In this document: positions 1 through 7,357 of the stretch, piece by piece
Layout: every line of letters begins with the position of its first letter
How positions within the stretch are numbered: the stretch's first letter is position 1
Assembly (NCBI RefSeq): GCF_008369935.1
Contig: NZ_VTUZ01000026.1
Span: 1-64,000 of the forward strand
Origin: Paraburkholderia panacisoli
GTDB lineage: Bacteria; Pseudomonadota; Gammaproteobacteria; Burkholderiales; Burkholderiaceae
Length of the DNA: 64,000 nt
Reading direction: 5' to 3'
The notes under the pieces: model-generated
Seen by the model: only the letters and a program-made list of their open reading frames with translations
The model's database searches: none
Told to the model about the DNA's origin: nothing
Translations under genes and position numbers: made by a program

Positions 1-125
1 GACGCGCTTGCCGACACACCGTGCCGCCGACATCACGCAACTGCTTCCTCATCGCTGGACGCCGACCACGGCTTGATCGTTTCAGCGATTGCCCTTGTCA
101 AGATGCCTTCCCCGGGTGCTTACGC

Positions 126-1097
126 TCAAATCGCCATAGGCGCGGTCAGCGGCTCGTGATGCCGATAACCGACCAGCGAAAAATCCGCAGGCTCAATCTT
201 CTCCAGCCACTCGGGTTCATACACGCCGGTTTTCGCGTACTCCGGCACGCGATCCGAAATCGCCAGAGTCGGGCTTTCATAAGGCTCACGCGTGAGCTGG
301 TGCTGCAACATATCGAGCTGGTTCTCGTAGATGTGCGCATCGCCGATGAAATACGTGAACCAGCGCGGCGTGTACCCCGTCAGGCGTCCGACCAGGTGCA
401 GCAACGCCGCGCCTTCGGTCAGGTTGAACGGCGTGCCGAGCCCGACATCGTTGCTGCGAATGTACAGACACAGCGAGATTTCGCGGCGCGCGACGTTCGG
501 CAGAAACTGATAAAGCAGGTGGCAAGCCGGCAGCGCGATCTGATCCAATACCGCCGGGTTCCAGGCATGAAACAGAATGCGCCGGTCGGCGGGGTTCTGC
601 ATGATCGTATCGAGACACTGGCGCAACTGGTCGATTGCCTTGTAGAGCAGCACTTTAGGGCTGCCGTCTTCTTCGAATCCGGTCACCACCTGGAAGCCGC
701 GCGCGCTGGCGTCGGCAAGCTGCGCGCTCGCGCCGGCGTCGAGTACCTTGTACGCCGGCCACTGGCGCCACTGCACGCCGTATACGTCGCCGAGATCGTC
801 CGGGCCCTGCCGGTACGGATTGGCAAGCCATTGCGGATTCTGGTTGGCGTTCGCATCCCACACCTTGCAGCCGAGGTCGCGGAAATCCGCCGCGCTGCGC
901 GACGCGCGCAGAAACCCGACCAGTTCGCCCACTGCCGACTTGAACGCGAGCTTTTTCGTCGTGACAGCGGGAAACCCCTGCTGGAGATCGAAGCGCAACA
1001 TCGCGCCCGGCATGCTGATGGTGCGGATGCCGGTGCGATTCTCCTGCCACGTGCCGGTGTCGAGAATCGTGCGAACGAGGTCCAGGTATTGTTTCAT
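126..1097 (-). CDS. thyA: Thymidylate synthase ThyA
   Basis: Makes dTMP from dUMP using methylenetetrahydrofolate. The protein is 323 residues, longer than the 264 of the E. coli enzyme because of insertions in the N-terminal half. The nucleophile is Cys192 in an ACHLLYQF context. The family signatures around RTGIRT (residues 21-26) and the dUMP-binding segment [12 protein letters not shown] (residues 214-225) are intact. I chose the ATG at 1097 because GAAGGA lies just upstream. An in-frame extension to 1145 lacks this support. folA, its usual metabolic partner, lies about 10 kb away on the other side of the amyloid-like module and points the other way. Confidence 0.97.
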   Translation of the reverse strand: MKQYLDLVRTILDTGTWQENRTGIRTISMPGAMLRFDLQQGFPAVTTKKLAFKSAVGELVGFLRASRSAADFRDLGCKVWDANANQNPQWLANPYRQGPDDLGDVYGVQWRQWPAYKVLDAGASAQLADASARGFQVVTGFEEDGSPKVLLYKAIDQLRQCLDTIMQNPADRRILFHAWNPAVLDQIALPACHLLYQFLPNVARREISLCLYIRSNDVGLGTPFNLTEGAALLHLVGRLTGYTPRWFTYFIGDAHIYENQLDMLQHQLTREPYESPTLAISDRVPEYAKTGVYEPEWLEKIEPADFSLVGYRHHEPLTAPMAI

Positions 1098-1461
1098 GCG
1101 GGTTCCTTCGACGCGGCGCCCGCGCAATGTCAATGCGCGTGCCACGGGGATTGAGCGGAAAACCCGATTTTAACAAGCGCGGCAGCTCGACGCCTTGTCG
1201 CGGCAAGCAGTGGAGAAAATTTCGCCGGAGAAGTTGCCTTGAGAGAAAGGTGTGACGATGGACAGACGGGGACGGACGGGCCAGGACGGCTCTTGTTGCA
1301 AGAGTCCGCGTGAAGCGCGGAAGTTAGCGCGGCCCACCAGGCCAGTCAAACGCCATGGCGAGGCCCGTGTCCGCCCGCGGGTAAGGACCAACGCGCCTGA
1401 TGAGCCCTAAAAAGGCCCCAAGCGCCGCCCCACCCCGCCTCAGCAAATGCCCGCAACCCGC
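1098..1461. other. Intergenic region between thyA and the first sigma-54 activator
   Basis: No gene is supported here. It holds the thyA promoter candidate near its left end, a small hairpin CTCTTG-TTG-CAAGAG at 1290-1304 of unknown meaning, and otherwise GC-rich sequence. The only open frame (1170-1391, minus) has no ribosome binding site and no recognisable product. Confidence 0.5.
1167..1175 (-). promoter_or_regulatory. Candidate extended -10 promoter of thyA
   Basis: On the minus strand the sequence reads TGTTAAAAT, an extended -10 (TGn plus TAAAAT), about 70 bases before the thyA start. No convincing -35 hexamer is visible, as is common when the TG extension is present. Assigned by consensus only. 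Confidence 0.4.
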
Positions 1462-2856
1462 CTAAAGATGCGGCACCGAAGCCGGCAAATCACCATGCGG
1501 CGTGGACAGCGGCTCGCCTTCCATATGCCGCATTCCATGCGAGCACAGCAGCCGATACAGCGTCACGCGCGAGATGCCCAGTTCCTGCGCGGCGTCGCCA
1601 AGCCGCCCGCGATGACGCAACAGCGCGAGTTCGATCGCCTGACGCTCGGCCGCCTCACGCGCCTGCGCAAGCGACACCGGCACGATCTCGACATATTCCG
1701 CCAGCTCCAGATCGCGTGCCGTGATCGCACGTCCCTCGGACATCACGATTGCGCGCCGCACCCGGTTGATCAACTCGCGCACATTGCCCGGCCAGCCATA
1801 GTTATGCAACGCCGCGATTGCATCGGGCGCGAAGCCGCGCAAGCGGCGGCTCGCATCCTTCTTGAAACGCTCCAGCATGTGGCGCGCAAGCAGCTCGATG
1901 TCCTTGCCGCGCGCGCGCAGCGGCGGCTCGTCGATCTGCAGCACGCACAGCCGGTGATAGAGGTCGGAACGAAAACGCCCTTCGATCATCGCCGCGGTCA
2001 TGTCGACGTGCGTCGCCGAAATGATCCGCACGTCCACGTCGATCGCGCCGTGGCCGCCCAGCCGCTCGACCTTGCGCTCCTGCAGGAAGCGCAACAGGCT
2101 CGCCTGGCTCTCGAGCGGCAGATCGCCGATTTCGTCGAGAAACAACGTGCCGCCGTTGGCGGCTTCCACCCGGCCGATCTTGCGCTGATTGGCACCGGTG
2201 AACGCGCCGCGCTCATACCCGAACAGTTCCGATTGCAACAGATGCGGCGGAATCGCGCCGCAGTTGATCGGCACGAAAGGCGCATGGCGCCGCGCCGAGC
2301 GTTCGTGAATCGCGACAGCCGTCAGTTCCTTGCCGGTGCCCGATTCGCCCGAGATGAACACCGGCGCGTCGGTCATCGCCACTTTGCGGATCGAGCGGAA
2401 TAGCGCGAGCATCGCGTCGCACGAGCCGACCATTTCGCCCTCGGCGCCTTGCGAGCCATCGTTCGAAGCCGGCTCGCCCAGCGAGATCATGCCGTACGCG
2501 TGCCCGACGGAATCGACGATGCGGTCACCCGAATACGGCACCGTCACGTAGTCGAAACAATAGTCGCGCACGAGCCGGCGCAAAGCGGCGTCACGAAGCT
2601 GGCCAGGCGTGGTGGCTGCCACCCAGCCGACGTTCGGCATGGTCAGGCAGGACTCGAAAGCGGCGATTTCGTGCGGCTGGAAATCGCTGGAGAGATCGAG
2701 CAGGCCGCCCGCCGCCGTTCCGGCGCGAACCGCCCGGCGCGCGTCGCGTGCCGAACCCACGACTTCGACATGCCAGCCGCGCTGATGAAACCTGGTATTC
2801 AACTCCGCGCTCGGATCGCGTGAAACGTAAATCAGTTGCCGCGTTGCGGGTTCCAT
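1462..2856 (-). CDS. VpsR-family sigma-54-dependent activator (first copy)
   Basis: Enhancer-binding transcription activator of 464 residues. Residues 1-130 form a VpsR-type receiver-like domain. An AAA+ domain follows, with Walker A GESGTGKE (170-177), the sigma-54 contact loop GAFTGA (217-222) and Walker B ending LFLDEIG. The C-terminus carries a Fis-type helix-turn-helix (about 418-440, ending GISRVTLYRLL). Intact GAFTGA means it should work with sigma-54. VpsR relatives are known to respond to cyclic di-GMP and control biofilm matrix genes, but that is family knowledge and not visible here. It is divergent from the amyloid-like operon. It is a close paralogue of the activator at 9749-11311. 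GAGAGG lies upstream of the ATG. Confidence 0.9.
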   Translation of the reverse strand: MEPATRQLIYVSRDPSAELNTRFHQRGWHVEVVGSARDARRAVRAGTAAGGLLDLSSDFQPHEIAAFESCLTMPNVGWVAATTPGQLRDAALRRLVRDYCFDYVTVPYSGDRIVDSVGHAYGMISLGEPASNDGSQGAEGEMVGSCDAMLALFRSIRKVAMTDAPVFISGESGTGKELTAVAIHERSARRHAPFVPINCGAIPPHLLQSELFGYERGAFTGANQRKIGRVEAANGGTLFLDEIGDLPLESQASLLRFLQERKVERLGGHGAIDVDVRIISATHVDMTAAMIEGRFRSDLYHRLCVLQIDEPPLRARGKDIELLARHMLERFKKDASRRLRGFAPDAIAALHNYGWPGNVRELINRVRRAIVMSEGRAITARDLELAEYVEIVPVSLAQAREAAERQAIELALLRHRGRLGDAAQELGISRVTLYRLLCSHGMRHMEGEPLSTPHGDLPASVPHL

Positions 2857-3255
2857 TATTCAGATCCTCTCGTCAACGAACGTTAAGGATGACGCACGCA
2901 CCTGAACTGCAATTCAGACACGCTGACTCATTCGGGATTCGCGAATAGCAAAACCCGAACGGCCATTCCATTCCGTGCGGACAGCTGATCCCCAAGAAAG
3001 CGGCGTGTGTGTTTGAGACGGCCTGATAGCGGCCTTTTTTAAATGTGAAGCTGTTTTCGAGAGCTTACTATACGTCAGCCGCTTCGAAAACATTTATACG
3101 AATTTAATCACGGAGTCCTTTACCACCAAGGCTCGGCGGTGGATAAGCATTTATTCAGCCGACGAATAAAACATTAGTGGAAGCGCTTTTCCTGGCGTCA
3201 CCCGAAGGTAGTTTGTACGCGCCCGATTAACGAATTACAGGTATTTTGTGCCTAC

Positions 3256-3273
3256 CGTTTCAGCGCTGAAACG
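3256..3273. promoter_or_regulatory. 18-bp perfect palindrome, candidate activator binding site (UAS)
   Basis: CGTTTCAGCGCTGAAACG equals its own reverse complement over all 18 bases. It sits about 101-118 bases upstream of the inferred start site at 3374, the normal range for a sigma-54 enhancer site. I infer that one or both flanking VpsR-family activators bind it. No second full copy was found in the window. Confidence 0.6.
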
Positions 3274-3327
3274 TTTTTCTCCGATTTGTCGAATAACGCT
3301 CCCTGGTATGTAGATCGCATCCATACG

Positions 3328-3340
3328 CATCAACGGATTG
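3328..3340 (+). promoter_or_regulatory. Candidate IHF site between the palindrome and the sigma-54 promoter
   Basis: CATCAACGGATTG fits the IHF consensus WATCAANNNNTTR at every position but the first. It lies between the candidate enhancer and the -24 element, where IHF bends DNA in many sigma-54 promoters. A single short match by itself is weak evidence. Confidence 0.4.
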
Positions 3341-3347
3341 CGAGCGA

Positions 3348-3363
3348 TGGCACACGTTTCGCT
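3348..3363 (+). promoter_or_regulatory. Candidate sigma-54 (-24/-12) promoter of the amyloid-like operon
   Basis: TGGCACACGTTTCGCT matches TGGCACG-N4-TTGCW with two mismatches. The diagnostic GG and GC pairs are present, with exactly 10 bases between them. Transcription would start near 3374. That leaves about 17 bases before the ATG at 3391, enough for the AAGGAG ribosome site at 3378-3383. Two sigma-54 activators flank the operon, which supports this assignment. Confidence 0.65.
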
Positions 3364-3390
3364 AAATGCCATGCACCAAGGAGACCCATC

Positions 3391-3867
3391 ATGCGACTCG
3401 CTCCCCGCATCGACCAAATCGGCGTCGCTGCCTGCGCGGCCCTGTGCGCGGCGATCGCCCTGATCGTGCTGCCCGCCGAGGTCCATGCCCAGTCCCTACA
3501 GACTCGATCCGCCACGCTGGCGGATCTCGCCGGGACCAGCCCCGAAGGCGACAGCGTCGCCGCAGCCTCGTCGGATGCGACGCCCGGCGCGGCTAAAGAA
3601 TTCGGCCAGCTCGCGAGCGATGCGCCGGGCGCGCCCGCCGATGCTGCATCCGTGAACGATATTTCTCTCGACGACCAGGTGCTGGCGCGCCAACGCGGCG
3701 GCGCGGTCGGCATGTTGATGGTCGCCGCGACACCGCAGCTAATGCGCGGCAGCAGCGGCGGGCACGTGACGCTGTGGGACGAGATCGCTCCGCCCCCGCC
3801 GTTGCCAATCCCGGTCGACGCCGCGCGCGCCGCCCAAGGCAACGTCGCCACGTACCAGAGAAAGTAG
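3391..3867 (+). CDS. Small secreted protein in the FapA position of the amyloid-like operon
   Basis: 158 residues. A signal peptide is clear (hydrophobic core 10-28, likely cleavage after VHA at 31-33). The mature protein is rich in Ala, Gly, Asp and Pro, looks largely disordered and has no known domain. Residues 92-104, SLDDQVLARQRGG, resemble a double-glycine leader motif and align with segments in two other proteins of this cluster. It occupies the place of fapA, a small disordered periplasmic protein in Pseudomonas, but I cannot show sequence homology. The ATG at 3391 follows AAGGAG. The in-frame extension upstream would run through the promoter and is rejected. Confidence 0.8.
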   Translation: MRLAPRIDQIGVAACAALCAAIALIVLPAEVHAQSLQTRSATLADLAGTSPEGDSVAAASSDATPGAAKEFGQLASDAPGAPADAASVNDISLDDQVLARQRGGAVGMLMVAATPQLMRGSSGGHVTLWDEIAPPPPLPIPVDAARAAQGNVATYQRK

Positions 3868-3950
3868 AGCGAACAAATTTGCGATGCAACAGCGGCAGCG
3901 CAGAAACGAAAACACCGCGCGCCGGGAACACAAAAAGAAAGGACCGAACC

Positions 3951-4490
3951 ATGACTACCTCCATAGGGACGCCGCGCGCGCACAGCTCGCCGGCGGCGTC
4001 ACCACCCGTCGCCCTCACGGGACTCCCGGCGGCCCTCGCAAGCGTTCTCGTCCTGTTCACCACATGCTTTGCCGACAGCGCGGCCGCACAGCAGGTCGTC
4101 AATCCGGGCGACATCGTCGTCGAGCGCACGGTCACGCCGCGCGACGCCTTCGTCCCCGTGCCGCGCGACCAGGACCCGGTCGCGGTGCGCGCCACCACTT
4201 TCCCCGCCAACTCGTTCAATCCGGCCATCGCGCAACTCGTGGGCGACTCCGATCTGACGAACGCGCACGGATCGAGCGGTGTGGCCGCGGGCGGCGTGCC
4301 CGGCGGCACCGGCATGCAGGCGGTCGCGCAGATCCTGAGCGGCAAGGCGACCGGCAACAACATCGCGCTCAATGCCGGCGGCATCGGCGGGCCGACGGCG
4401 GGCATCGGCGGCGCCATCAGCTCGTCGGTGACGGGCGCACTCGCGCCGCTGTCGAATGTACTGGGCGGCGCGCTCGGAGGTCTGAAATGA
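3951..4490 (+). CDS. Secreted glycine-rich protein, extra member of the amyloid-like operon
   Basis: 179 residues with a long n-region and a hydrophobic stretch (about 20-40) ending in ADSAAAQ, a plausible Sec signal. Residues 97-110 (VGDSDLTNAHGSSG) match the leader-like motif of the proteins at 3391 and 7358. After it the chain is glycine/alanine-rich and hydrophobic (GGIGGPTAGIGGA at about 143-155), rather like a bacteriocin precursor. It has no counterpart in the six-gene fapABCDEF layout. The start is supported by AAAGGA upstream. Its stop overlaps the next start as ATGA, indicating coupled translation. The function is unknown. Confidence 0.8.
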   Translation: MTTSIGTPRAHSSPAASPPVALTGLPAALASVLVLFTTCFADSAAAQQVVNPGDIVVERTVTPRDAFVPVPRDQDPVAVRATTFPANSFNPAIAQLVGDSDLTNAHGSSGVAAGGVPGGTGMQAVAQILSGKATGNNIALNAGGIGGPTAGIGGAISSSVTGALAPLSNVLGGALGGLK

Positions 4491-5113
4491 GCCCGCTCCG
4501 AGTCACTTCGATGCACGCGGCGCTGTGCGTGTGCCTAAGCGGCGCGGCGCTCCTGGCGAGCCACGCGCAAGCGCAAGCGGTGCCGGCCATCAGCGCCGGC
4601 TCGACCATCGCCAGCGGCGCGGGCGCCGGCGTAACCGGCGCGTTCACGGTCAACCAGACAGCCGGTCTCGACAACGCGCAGGCCAATCAGATCACGATCA
4701 CGAACGGCGGCGCGGTGGGCAATGAGAACGCCAGTGTGCAAAGCGCGTCGGTGGCCGCGCGGGTCACGGCGGCGCGGGCGTCGATCGAAGCCAATGCTTT
4801 TTCGAATACTTCCGGCGCGGTGCTGGTGAACCAGTCCGCCGGAGCAGGGAATCTGCAGCGCAATAGCACCCAGTTGGGAACTGCGGCGCTCGGAGTCGAG
4901 ACCGTCTCGGATGGGGAGCTATCCGCGACGGCCCCGAAAAACGGCGGTCTGGGTCAATCCATCGGGGTTCATGGCGTACGCGAGGCAAGCATATCGAGCG
5001 ATGCCTTCAAGAACGTCAGCGGGATCGTGCAGATCAACCAGACAGCCGGCGCCGGTAATGCCACGGCAAACAGTTTTGTGCTCCGTCCCCCGGCGGGCAC
5101 TTTTTTTAACTGA
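4487..5113 (+). CDS. FapB-like secreted repeat protein, probable minor amyloid subunit
   Basis: 208 residues with a signal peptide ending near ASHAQAQ (25-30). Three imperfect repeats sit at about 50-72, 109-131 and 178-199, with the core [VI]NQ-[ST]-AG-x-[GD]-N-x-x-x-N. The last two are preceded by a matching AF-[SK]-N-x-SG segment. Asn/Gln/Gly-rich repeats of this kind are typical of curli and Fap subunits. The small size and the place before the larger repeat protein fit FapB, the nucleator. The ATG at 4487 overlaps the previous stop and has CGGAGG upstream. Confidence 0.8.
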   Translation: MSPLRVTSMHAALCVCLSGAALLASHAQAQAVPAISAGSTIASGAGAGVTGAFTVNQTAGLDNAQANQITITNGGAVGNENASVQSASVAARVTAARASIEANAFSNTSGAVLVNQSAGAGNLQRNSTQLGTAALGVETVSDGELSATAPKNGGLGQSIGVHGVREASISSDAFKNVSGIVQINQTAGAGNATANSFVLRPPAGTFFN

Positions 5114-5139
5114 CCACATTTAAAGTATCGGAGCGAATC

Positions 5140-6531
5140 ATGAAGCGCACTCTTATTGCCGCAGCCGTTCTCGCCGCCGCATCCGGCAGCGTGCTAGCCG
5201 CACCGCCAAAGGCCTATCTGTTCAACACCACGCTGATCGGCGACGCAATCGGCGTCGAAGGCATGGTCGGACTGTATGGTTGCGTGCACGTGTCCAGCAC
5301 GGCCGGCGCAGTGGTCAACAACAACCAGTCGGTCAACGTGAACGCATCGCTCGTCGCGCCAGCGCAGAACTACATGAGCGGCAGCGTGGCGACCACCTAC
5401 AACAACCGCGCGATCTCGGTCAAAGGCAGCGGCGCGGCTTTCGCCGTGCTGACGCAAAGCCATTCGTCGATGACCTCGAGCTCGCAAGGCTTCCAGGCAT
5501 CGGGCGGCTATGCGTATGGCAATCAGAGCTCGTCGGTGGCGGGTGGCGGCTATGAAACCAGCCAGCAGGCCGCCGGCATCGCAGGCAGCGTCAGCCACAC
5601 CAGCTCCAACTCCGGCGGCCATATCTCGGCCGGCGGCTCGATCGGCGGCGGCTACAACTATCAGGTCCACAACACGCCGTCGCACGGCAGCGGTTCGTTC
5701 AGCGCCGGTGGCGGCCTGCGTGCCGGCTACAACCAGTCCAGCTACGCCAACACGTCGAGCCTCGCCGGCGGCTTCGAAGCCACGGAAGCGTCCGGCCAGG
5801 GCCGCGTGTGGGGCTTCCGCGCGAACCAAGGCTCGGGCTTCGCGGCGGTCGGCGAACATTCGTCCGGCTACAGGGCGACCCGCTCGTCGTCCACCGACGT
5901 CTACGGCGCAGCCTTCGGTATCGACGCCAGTCTGGCCACGACCGACGTAAGGACCACCGGGACGGTCACCCAGTACTACAACAACCAGGCGGCCGGCACG
6001 CTGAACGCCACCACTGGCAACAACGCGGCCAACGGTGTGTCGGGCAACCTCGGCATCAACATCGCGGAAGGCATCAGCAACGCGCAGAGCAACGACGTGT
6101 CGCTCGCGTCGGTGGACGTCGGCAATGTGTTCGGCAACGCGCAGGTGTTCAACACGCAAGCGTCGAGCGGCACCGCCCAGATCAACAACTTCAATCTGAA
6201 CGCGTCGATCGGGGATGGCTCGCTGTCGGGGGTGACGGGCAATGTCGGGGTGAACGTCGCCTCGGGTATCGGCAACGTGCAGAACAACAGCCTCGCCGGC
6301 GCAGTGACGACGACCAAGCCGGGCAAAGCGTTGACCACCGCGATGGTCGCCACGGATGACAACTCGCAAACCGCCGCGATGACGGTGGTGGGTCAATTCC
6401 AGGGCACCGCGATGCTGGGCGCCAACTCGCTCGCCGGCGCGTCCGGCAACATCGGCGTGAACATCGCGGGCGGCGCGGGCAACCTGCAGCACAACGGCCT
6501 CGCTATCGCGGCGCTGAACAGCGGCAAATAA
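5140..6531 (+). CDS. FapC-like secreted repeat protein, probable major amyloid subunit
   Basis: 463 residues. The signal peptide ends at about residue 20 (SGSVLA). Residues 50-260 are Ser/Gly/Asn/Tyr-rich and low in complexity. The C-terminal part has three repeats (about 285-323, 350-388 and 424-458) with the core GN-[ILV]-G-[IV]-N-[IV]-A-x-G-x-x-N-x-Q-x-N, separated by linkers of 26-36 residues. Three repeats with linkers is the FapC plan. Differences are the large low-complexity N-terminal region and the absence of the CxxC found near the C-terminus of Pseudomonas FapC. Only one Cys (48) remains in the mature chain. The core is shared with the protein at 4487-5113. The cell-surface fibre role is inferred. 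Confidence 0.8.
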   Translation: MKRTLIAAAVLAAASGSVLAAPPKAYLFNTTLIGDAIGVEGMVGLYGCVHVSSTAGAVVNNNQSVNVNASLVAPAQNYMSGSVATTYNNRAISVKGSGAAFAVLTQSHSSMTSSSQGFQASGGYAYGNQSSSVAGGGYETSQQAAGIAGSVSHTSSNSGGHISAGGSIGGGYNYQVHNTPSHGSGSFSAGGGLRAGYNQSSYANTSSLAGGFEATEASGQGRVWGFRANQGSGFAAVGEHSSGYRATRSSSTDVYGAAFGIDASLATTDVRTTGTVTQYYNNQAAGTLNATTGNNAANGVSGNLGINIAEGISNAQSNDVSLASVDVGNVFGNAQVFNTQASSGTAQINNFNLNASIGDGSLSGVTGNVGVNVASGIGNVQNNSLAGAVTTTKPGKALTTAMVATDDNSQTAAMTVVGQFQGTAMLGANSLAGASGNIGVNIAGGAGNLQHNGLAIAALNSGK

Positions 6532-6636
6532 GCCGGCGGCACCGACCGAGGGCAGTCAGAAGAAGCAAGAAAGCAGTAAGGGAGGACGCGCCGGCAGCGA
6601 TCGCAGCGGCCGGCGCGTACACCGCGGGAGACCAGC

Positions 6637-7350
6637 ATGTACGGGTTCAAGGGGTTCCCGGCGCTACAGCTCGCCGTAGCGCTGGCAGGCTGCATGTTGT
6701 GCGTGGACCACAGTTACGCACAGTCGAGCATCGACACGTCCAGATTGGCGGGCGTGCCGTTGACGAAGACGGTTCGTTCGATGAAGGACATCCGTTACAG
6801 CCACATCGTCAATCAGCAGTTCGACTTCAGCTGCGGCGCGGCGGCGCTCGCCACCCTCCTCAAATTCGGCTACGGCATCGACATTCCGGAGACCGAACTG
6901 ATCCGCCGGATGATGGTTTTCTCGACGCCCGACGTCGTTGTCCAGAACGGCTTCTCGATGCTCGACATGAAGAAGTTCGTCGAGACCATCGGTTTGCGCG
7001 GCCGCGGCTTTCGCGTGAACACCGACGCTCTCCACCATTTGCAGATTCCCGTGATGGTTCTGATGAACATCGACGGGTACGAGCATTTCGTGATCGTCAA
7101 GCATGCGCAGGACGGCCGCGTGTTCATCGCGGACCCGGCGCTCGGCAATCGCATCGTGCTCGAAGAGGACTTTGCGAAGACCTGGAACGGTCTCGTGTTC
7201 GCGGTCCTCGGCAAACCATTCAGGGAGGACTCACCGCTGTTGCAGGACAACGAGTCGCTCGCGCTGAAGCTGCGCGCCAGCGCGCTGGCCAACGGCACGG
7301 CTGCGACTCCTTTTGTCGACTACGGCTTGAACAAGGCAGACATGTTCTGA
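6637..7350 (+). CDS. C39-family peptidase-fold protein (FapD-like)
   Basis: 237 residues with an N-terminal signal or anchor (10-29), so it acts outside the cytoplasm. The papain-like C39 catalytic set is intact: Gln60/61 and Cys66 in NQQFDFSCGAA, His150 in YEHFVIV, and Asp166 in ADPALG. C39 domains cleave after glycine-rich leader motifs. FapD has this fold and is needed for Fap secretion in Pseudomonas. Here it directly follows the FapC-like gene, as in the Fap order. GGGAG precedes the ATG at a 6-base spacing. Likely substrates are the three neighbours that carry a leader-like motif, but this is inference. Confidence 0.88.
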   Translation: MYGFKGFPALQLAVALAGCMLCVDHSYAQSSIDTSRLAGVPLTKTVRSMKDIRYSHIVNQQFDFSCGAAALATLLKFGYGIDIPETELIRRMMVFSTPDVVVQNGFSMLDMKKFVETIGLRGRGFRVNTDALHHLQIPVMVLMNIDGYEHFVIVKHAQDGRVFIADPALGNRIVLEEDFAKTWNGLVFAVLGKPFREDSPLLQDNESLALKLRASALANGTAATPFVDYGLNKADMF

Positions 7351-7357
7351 CCCAACC

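Larger units (their letters stand above)
2857..3390. other. AT-rich control region between the divergent activator and the amyloid-like operon
   Basis: This 534-base gap is clearly richer in A and T than its surroundings, mainly at 3030-3300. Besides the palindrome, IHF-like site and sigma-54 promoter listed separately, it has two more inverted repeats: GTTTTCGA at 3053-3060 with TCGAAAAC at 3084-3091, and TTTATTC at 3150-3156 with GAATAAA at 3164-3170. No gene is supported inside it. Confidence 0.7.

Noticed and set aside
78-87. CGTTTCAGCG, half of the 18-bp palindrome at 3256-3273
   Set aside because: The other half is missing (ATTG instead of CTGA), it lies downstream of thyA, and a 10-base match is expected by chance at this scale.
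1170-1391. 73-codon frame between thyA and the first activator
   Set aside because: It has no ribosome site, no recognisable motif and no coding-like composition.
3019-3041. GGCC-TGATAGC-GGCC followed by six T's, terminator-like
   Set aside because: The stem is only 4 bp and no gene ends upstream of it on that strand.
3304-3319. A second TGG-N10-GC spacing (TGGTATGTAGATCGCA) upstream of the amyloid-like operon
   Set aside because: It has three mismatches to the sigma-54 consensus and would start transcription farther from the gene. The match at 3348-3363 is better.
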